Shown here: in pieces, positions 58,020 to 64,000 of the stretch
Position numbering within the stretch: position 1 is the stretch's first letter
Layout of the letters: every line of letters begins with the position of its first letter
Assembly (NCBI RefSeq): GCF_019112545.1
Contig: NW_025064892.1
Span: 973,921-1,037,920 of the forward strand
DNA: 64,000 nucleotides
Source of the DNA: Guyanagaster necrorhizus
Lineage: Eukaryota; Basidiomycota; Agaricomycetes; Agaricales; Physalacriaceae
Reading direction: 5' to 3'
The notes under the pieces: model-generated
Databases searched by the model: none
What the model was told of the DNA's origin: nothing
The model's input: the letters and a program-made list of their open reading frames with translations, nothing else
Program-made: the position numbers and the translations under genes

Positions 58020-58835
58020 CCCTCCGTGTGAGTTCAGGGTTGCATCAACTGTATTTGCACACCAGAGGTCATCACTCTCAATGCAACATCCCTTTCCAAT
58101 CACTCTTTCCACATTCCCCTCTCAGCAGAATTGCCGACTACTACAGAACCCGATGGTTCCCCAACTTGTATCATCCTACGTTTTCTTGCCCTTATTGATT
58201 CTGGCTCTAGCCACTGCTTTGTTGACACTAAGTATATAGCTGCCAATAAAATCCCCATTAAAACCATCCCTAGTGTGCAACTTTGATTATTTGATGGCTC
58301 TATCAGGAGCCGTATATCTCAAATTGCAACCATCCCCATCTGTTTCCCGTCTGGAAACACCTTCCCCATCGACTTCTATGTCACTCCTCTGGATTCATCT
58401 TGCAATCTTGTCCTAGAATACAACTGGCTCTCCCGCTATAATCCACTGATTGACTGGGCTGAGAACAGTATCATTTTCTGCTCAAGCTACCAGGATCCCA
58501 CTCCAACCAATTCCGTGGCCTCCACCGCATCCCAGGGACTTCCATGCCCACAGGACAACAGTCCACCCCTCTCTGAGCCTTCCAGCTCAGATCTGGGACT
58601 TCCATGCCCATCAGACTCCACCAGTCCAACTTCCGGGGCTTCATCCCATTCCAAATCAACTCTGGGTAACCAGCAGACTCCGTTCCCATACGAACCCATC
58701 TACTCCTATCCTCCCTCAGAGTCTTTTACTACAAAAGCACATCCAAAGATCTCCATCATATTCACTGCCACATTTGTCCGAGCCAGTGCAGAAGAAGGTG
58801 CTCAGCAGTTCCATCATACATCCAACTTAGTGTAA
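58020..58835 (+). pseudogene. A5 protease and Ser/Pro-rich linker
   Basis: Retropepsin with intact catalytic DSG: LALIDSGSSHCFVDTKYIA at 58,190-58,245, followed by the hydrophobic flap region and NLVLEYNWLSRYNPLIDW (58,407-58,460), the usual end block. One stop (TGA where CGA is expected, LFDGS context near 58,284) interrupts it. From about 58,480 to 58,830 is a Ser/Pro-rich linker with two related stretches containing GLPCP. Reverse transcriptase should follow but is cut off. Confidence 0.85.
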
Positions 58836-61470
58836 TATTTTGCTTCTTAGAGTTTGTCTATTAACTCCAAGATCAAGAGAAGAGGATAATGATTCTTGAT
58901 GATCATCTTGTTAAGCTTCTGATAATCCTGAACTGATTGAAGCTTCCCATTCTTCTTTTTGATGAAGAAGAAGAGAGAGGCCATAAGGGATTTTGATGGT
59001 CAGATTCTCCTACTAGAGAGATTCTCATCCAGAAACTTATTGAGTTCCTGCTGCTCTAGTCACCTGAGAGAGTATGTTTTGCAGTCTAGATTGGCACTTG
59101 CATTTGAGACAAGCTTAATTGCATGATCCCAAGGCTTTGGTTGTGGCAGTTCATTGAAATTCTCTTTGTCAAACAGGTCTTAGAAGTCCTGTACCTATCT
59201 TGGTGTCATTTCTTCAAACATTTTAGCCTCCTTTCCAGTGTTTGCTTTAGCAGCTAAGTTGTTGGCATAGTGTGTTGCTCAGATATAAATTGCTTGGTCT
59301 GAATCAACTGCAAGAATGGTTTCTCCATCTTTCATCTCTTTATTCCACCAGTCTTTAGGATCCTCATCTGGCAGTTCAAAGGAGATTTTTCAGCATTGGC
59401 AATGTGCAAAAGACATCTGCTCTGTCTTCCAATTGATTAATGGGTTATGCCATGTGAGCCAGTTATGACTGAGAAAGATCTCTCTAAATTCCAGCTTAGT
59501 CACAGCTAAGTTGATTTACTCTGAGTGATCTCCAATCATTAATCAGAGTTCAACAAACTCTATGATTGAGCCAGCTTGATTCTTAGTCCTGTCAGCATTG
59601 TAAACCAGGATCAGACCAGTGATGGCTTAGATTGAGAGATTGTGCTTAGTGATGAAAGCATAATTGATGAAACTTCTAGTGCAGTCACTGTCAATCAGAG
59701 CAGTGACCACATGTATAGATTGGTTAGTGAGGGTCTTAATCTGTATCATAGTGGTTAGATCTCTCTCTGTGGCCTTTTGTTGCTGAATATATTTCCTGAG
59801 CTCCTTTAGTTCATCTAGCCACTCTAAGGCTTGATTTCTCTCTGCCTCTTTTATTCCTTTGATTATCTCATCAATGATTTCTTCAGTCCAAGTCTTGTGT
59901 ATCCAGTTCTTGAGCACAGCCTTTGCTTCAGCCACATCCTTAGTATTCTGAATGGCTCACCAAGTCCATTCAATTTCAAATGGTTTTAGCCAGTCATTAA
60001 GGGCCTCTCTCCTTGTTCAGTCTGTGGGTGATTGAGTTTTGGTTTTTGTGATTTCTTTGGTGTGTCTGAGATAGCAAAATCAGGTATATTCAAATGCACA
60101 TATATATAAGTATCTACAGAGCTGGCATAAGTCTGACTAGCAGTATTCTGAGACACACCATTAAGTTCTTTAGCTGACTGAGTAGAATCACTCACTTTTT
60201 AGCCCCATCTTTTACTTCCTCAATCTTTATATTCTTTTCAAGTTCTTTGGCTTCCTTCTATAGTTCAGTGATTCATGTCTGGATCTCTTCATGGGTTTGT
60301 TTCTTTTTTGGGCAGTTCCAGGACAAATGACCTTTCTCTCCACAGTTGAAACACTTTTCTTCTTTTCTCAATTTATCAATCTTCATGAGCTTTTCTTATC
60401 CAGTGTAAGTAGTTCCAGTCCTGGTCTTCTGGGCAGAATAAGAGGATGTAGAAGTTGAAGAGGTTGTATTGGACCTGGCAGGAGTCAGCATACTAGCCTT
60501 CCCTTGATTGCTGGGTCTTCAGTCATTCTGCCAGTAAGTATTTTCTGCCTTCTGTTGGTGCCACTCTTTGTTTATTATAATAATCTGCATCTTTCACTCT
60601 TTGTACCTCTTTGGAATATTGAAGCCAATGTCAGTGATCATCATAGTATAGGAGCAGAGTACTCTATTCTTCAGATATTCTCCTAGGCATCTGTTGTTCT
60701 CAATATTGTTGATGAGTCCAGCTAGTTTGGCAAGTTGTTTGAACTTGTTAAAGTATTCAGTGGCCATCTTGTCTCTCATTCAAAAATCCTTCATCTTCTG
60801 CTTGTGGACTTTCTGGATGGCTGGGTTAATGAATTTATCACATACTATTTGTTTGAATACTGGCTAGAATGACAGTCAATGATACTCTCTGATTGTAGAA
60901 TAAAAATCTCAACTCTTCAAAGTCTATCAGACTTTGACTTTGTTCTCAAAATAGAATGCAGCAAAAGCAACCTGATAAATTTCAGCAGATAGATAGGCAG
61001 AGTATACTTCAAAATATTGCTTGCAATCAATCAAAAAGTGATCAATATTATTGGATTGCCTCTTAAAGGGCTAAGGCTTTTATATGAGATCTGGTTTGCA
61101 TTATATAAGGACTGAATCAGAGGCAATTGGTCCTATCAGATTTGAGTAGTCATCAAAGGGTGGTATCTTTTAGTGCAACATAAAGAAAGAATGAAGGGAG
61201 TCATCATAAGCAACTGGACTCTCAGAGATGCATTCTTCTGATGTTCTGATGATCCTTTTATTAATGATTGTGAACCTCTGTTTAGTGGCTTTGAAGTTGT
61301 CACCTTTGGCTTGCCTGCTTGTTGTGGCTTCATTAGCAGATGGTTGTCTGCCAAAATGCCTACTCCTCTTATCCCTCTAAGGATACTGGGCTGTAGTTGG
61401 CTTCTCAGCCAGTGAGAGTTGTTATTACAAGATTTAAGTAAAGGTGATTTGAATTGATAGTGCTATATAG
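58836..61470 (-). mobile_element. Family B-like gypsy element B3, partial
   Basis: Minus-strand gag, protease and the first part of RT of family B, without LTRs. It is cut at the left by A5 and at the right by the 3' LTR of A4 (61,471). Confidence 0.8.
58850..61400 (-). pseudogene. B3 gag, protease and RT start
   Basis: Gag: capsid-like helices near 60,780-60,590 (MATEYFNKFKQLAKLAGL), then an intact zinc knuckle CFNCGEKGHLSWNC at 60,312-60,353, a better match to consensus than in B2. Protease near 59,740-59,640 with D-S-D instead of D-S-G (ALIDSDCTRSFINYAFI); the open frame upstream (59,935-59,750) has WIHKTWTEEIIDEIIKG, shared with B2. RT start near 59,190-58,850 (DLFDKENFNELP, KPWDHAIKLV, FFFIKKKNGKLQ), where it is cut. 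Many stops. Inactive. Confidence 0.82.
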
Positions 61471-61970
61471 TGTTAGGAATGTGCTAATCAAGTGGGTTTG
61501 AGTGCATGTATGGAGACCAGTGAAGTGCATGAGCATCAACAAAGCTATTAGCAATGTCATCCTTGAGTTGGAGCCCAAGAATTTGAATGGATGGAATAGA
61601 GTTCCATTGGAAAAGCAAAGAGGAGTATTCTTTGGAGTGGAATCTGATAGATGAGATAAGGAGGAGTTGAAGTGAGTATAAAGTGTAGATGGCTATTCAA
61701 GTTGATATTTGAACTGAGTAGTTATAATAGTTATACATGGCTTTATATACTAATAGTAGCTAATTCTGAGTTGGGTTCCATTGAGTTCCAATGTCAATAT
61801 TCACTACTGAGTTTGGGGTCTAGATATTACAATGTGAAATATAAATGTGAAATGATCATAGTGAAAATGAAATTAATAGATAATGGAAAGCAGGCAGAGT
61901 CTGGTGAGTTTTGGTGATTAAATCTGTCATTAGTTGAGATGACATAGAGGCTGACAGCATGTACATAACA
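61471..61970 (-). repeat. A4 3' LTR
   Basis: Exactly 500 bp, the reverse complement of the 10,445-10,944 LTR with many transitions. Ends TGTTAGGAAT (left) and GTACATAACA (right). Confidence 0.93.
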
Positions 61971-62031
61971 GTATCCCCTCATTAGTGTTTTTGCTCTGAA
62001 GAGCACAGATCCTAATGGCCAGTGGAGCCAC

Positions 62032-62710
62032 ATGAAAGATTGTTGGTGGCCATGGAAAATTTTGCAACTTGATCAGATACCACCACCATTGTCTAAACTT
62101 TTGCTACTATATTGCCTCTCACTGTGTATTGTTGCTCACACACTCCTAAGCCTTTGGTGAGGGAACCCACTTCTGATGGCTCTGAAGAGGCCAAGAAATT
62201 ATTCTGTCTGGAATGGCAAACCATTGAGGAAGAGTATGCAGAGACCATAGAAGTCCACTTGGAGTGGAAAAGAGAGTGGGAGAGAGAGAAAAAGGTCTGA
62301 GCAGACCATATAGTCTGAGAGGCACAGAGAAAGAAGCAGCAAGAGAGATTGGAGAAGAAGAGAGAGGAGGTTTAGTAGATGGCAGAGAGGCAGGCAAAGA
62401 AGGTGGAGGAGACATTGAGGGAGGCTGCTTGAAGGGAGGCTGAGGAGAGAGAGGCTGCAGAGGCTGCAGCAAGGGCTGAAGCCTCAGAAGTAGAGCAGGA
62501 GAGGATGGTTATGGATCAGATGATATGTTATCTCTCTTGGAGTTGTTTTTGGAGTCTGAATTGGAGGCCTGAAAGAAGACTCATCTGCTTTTTAAGGATG
62601 GGAAAAATCAGGAGATGGAAGATCTGTGGGAGGTGATGTTGAAGGGGCTGGATAAGGATATAGAAGAGTTGAAGAGGTGGGAAGAGAGTTCAGATTCCGC
62701 TTCTTTGTAA
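62032..62710 (+). pseudogene. A4 antisense accessory ORF, internally deleted
   Basis: Same position and orientation relative to pol as in A1 and A2. The likely start ATG 62,032 gives MKDCWWPWKIL, aligned with MEDCWWLWEFF in A2. Then EPTSDGSEEAKKLF, the Glu/Lys/Arg-rich coiled coil (62,240-62,500; RLEKKREEV, EAEEREAAEAAARAEAS), and after a deletion that removes the linker, intron and cysteine-rich segment, the C-terminal block (LFKDGKNQEMEDLW, KGLDKDIEELK) to TAA at 62,710. Several stops are TGA or TAG. The start, coiled coil and C-terminal block are shared with A2. Confidence 0.65.
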
Positions 62711-62749
62711 AGATTTTGTATGAAATATATATAGAAAAAGGCATCAGAT

Positions 62750-64000
62750 GTTTGTAATAGAGAAAAAAAATATAAATACAAGATTTTGACTTTAAAAGTG
62801 TAAAAGAGGTAATTGGAATAGTAGTAATTAGTGGTTAAAATTGAAATAGTAAGGTGGGATGCTGATGGTGTCTAGAGTTGCATTGTATCAAGGATGAAAT
62901 GATTGAGTGACTTTGGATAAGGATCCTGGTTTGCCTGAGTATCAATAGTGGAATTCTTTAATAAATTCATTGACAGAGAACTTGGAGGCCAGTAACCAAG
63001 CAAAATCTTCATTGGTATCTTTATAGCCTAGCCACTGGATCTTGTATAGCAGTGGGCAACAGAACTGGCAGTCCAGCTTAGAGTTGAGGATTTGGGCTAT
63101 TTCAAAATATTCTTCTCTATCAACTTTGATTGAAAGTGGCAGTGGTTGGATTTAGTTAAGAATGGTGTTTTCTTCTATGAGTTCTAATTGTGACACATGA
63201 AAGGCTAGGTGAATGGACCAGAGATCTAACAGAAGTCTCAACATGAAGGAGTGGAAACTCAGTTAGACTATAATTTTGAAAGAGCCAAGGTATTTCTCCA
63301 AGAATTTTCTAGTCAGACAGGTGGTTTTGATATGTTTGGAACTGAAATAGACCTTGTTGCTCACTGTAAATAGAGGCACTAGAATCTGATGCTTATCTGC
63401 TTTGATCTTGTAGTGAGCCTGAGCCTTAGAGATTTCATCTTTTAATACTTGATGGAGTTCATCAAGGTTGACTGCAAAGTCTCAGACCTAAGCAGAGGTG
63501 ATGTCCCTTTCAGAGTGAATAGTGATGTTGGAGTGATAACTCTTATTAGCAAAATAAGGAAATTCCAGTGAATATATTAGAGACATTGTTGTAGGCAAAC
63601 TCAGCAATGAGTAGGAGGGTGTTCCAGTTGTTCTGTTAGTAGGAGCAGTAGATGCAGATATACTGTTCCAGAGTTTGGTTTTCCCATTCAGTTTGTCTGT
63701 CAGCCTCCAAATGGTAACCAAAAGTAAGATGAAGTTCCATATCAAGAGCTATAGCTAAGATATAAGTAAATTAGGAAATAAATTCAGAGCTGTAATCCAA
63801 GATCATATAACTGAGTACCCTATGTTTGGAGAAAATATGGATAAAAAAAAGTTGAGTGAGCTCTACAGAGTTAATGGTGTCATAAGTGGGAATGAAAATG
63901 GCTTGCTTGCTAGCCCAGTCAATGACTACTAGGATGGTGGTAAATCTGTTGGAGTCTGATAGTTGTTTAATGAAATCCATAGAAATAAAATCCTATGGCT
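62750..64000 (-). pseudogene. A4 integrase and chromodomain
   Basis: From the right edge: integrase core with MDFIKQLSDSNRFTTILVVI (63,980), second Asp region MILDYSSEF (63,790), the block with the catalytic Glu near 63,690 (ADRQTEW), and QQDNWNTLLLIAEFAYN-like residues near 63,630. The integrase C-terminal domain is near 63,450-63,200, and a chromodomain-like tail near 63,130-62,930 (KIQWLGYKDTNEDFAW). Fewer stops than A2 in the same region, but still broken. The last part (62,750-62,900) is the degraded pol end facing the accessory ORF. Confidence 0.82.

Larger units (their letters stand above)
56608..58835 (+). mobile_element. Family A Ty3/gypsy element, copy A5 (5' part)
   Basis: 5' LTR, primer site, gag and protease of family A, the part missing from A1, A2 and A4. 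It is broken off near 58,835, where minus-strand family B sequence begins. It keeps many CG dinucleotides that are TG or CA in the other copies, so it is younger or less exposed to the mutation process. Confidence 0.88.
61471..64000 (-). mobile_element. Family A Ty3/gypsy element, copy A4 (3' part)
   Basis: Runs off the right edge. On the minus strand: integrase, chromodomain, accessory ORF (antisense to pol, so on the plus strand) and 3' LTR. The purine tract GAGGGGATAC adjoins the LTR. The bases just past the LTR end (61,466-61,470) are TATAG; the other side is outside the window. Confidence 0.9.

Noticed and set aside
1..64000. CRISPR array, operons, ribosome binding sites or rRNA/tRNA genes
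   Set aside because: Introns and retroelements show a eukaryotic genome; no regular short repeat array with unique spacers and no RNA gene was recognised.

Overview
The window is a transposon-dense stretch of a filamentous fungal genome, most likely a mushroom-forming basidiomycete (Agaricomycetes). Reasons: several Ty3/gypsy lineages of the kind common in that group (two with chromodomain-like C-termini), a pogo/Tigger-type DNA transposon, and two host genes, one with thirteen introns of 47-62 nt. A 525-base run of N shows this is a draft assembly. I cannot name the species.

Only about 4.2 kb is conventional host sequence: an island at 47.9-52.1 kb with two divergently transcribed cell-cycle genes. 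A CDC6-type replication licensing ATPase lies on the minus strand (47,913-50,024) and a SPO11 meiotic double-strand-break transesterase on the plus strand (50,119-52,109; 14 exons, 437 codons in my model). They share a 94-bp intergenic region with three overlapping MluI-cell-cycle-box cores, which suggests joint G1/S or premeiotic control.

Everything else is transposon. I name the families A-D for this window. From left to right: A1 (1-2,747, gypsy 3' part); C (2,748-17,507), split by B1 (4,657-12,336, with target duplication AGAGC), which itself contains A2 (6,101-10,944), so three levels of nesting; B2 (17,513-25,563, both 469-bp LTRs and a near-perfect target duplication); a decayed intron-containing gene-like unit with a CCHC knuckle (25.7-28.4 kb, minus); an isolated family A LTR (28,650-29,147); a D-like pol fragment (31.2-33.4 kb); pogo copy 1 (33,648-36,044); D (36,183-47,726, minus, 11.5 kb, target duplication GCAGT); the host island; pogo copy 2 (52,955-55,317, holding the N gap); A5 (56,608-58,835, the youngest-looking copy); B3 (58,836-61,470, minus); A4 (61,471 to the edge, minus).

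The transposons have almost no CG dinucleotides, while the host island is full of them. Much of the damage is CGA-to-TGA stops in reading frames that otherwise hold for hundreds of codons without a frameshift. This points to cytosine-methylation or RIP-like C-to-T mutation with an edge at the host genes.

The strongest candidates for something new: (1) family A carries an antisense, intron-containing ORF (coiled coil plus cysteine-rich segment) between pol and the 3' LTR in all three copies that reach that region; (2) families A and B both appear to be self-primed, with a primer site complementary to their own predicted mRNA 5' end.
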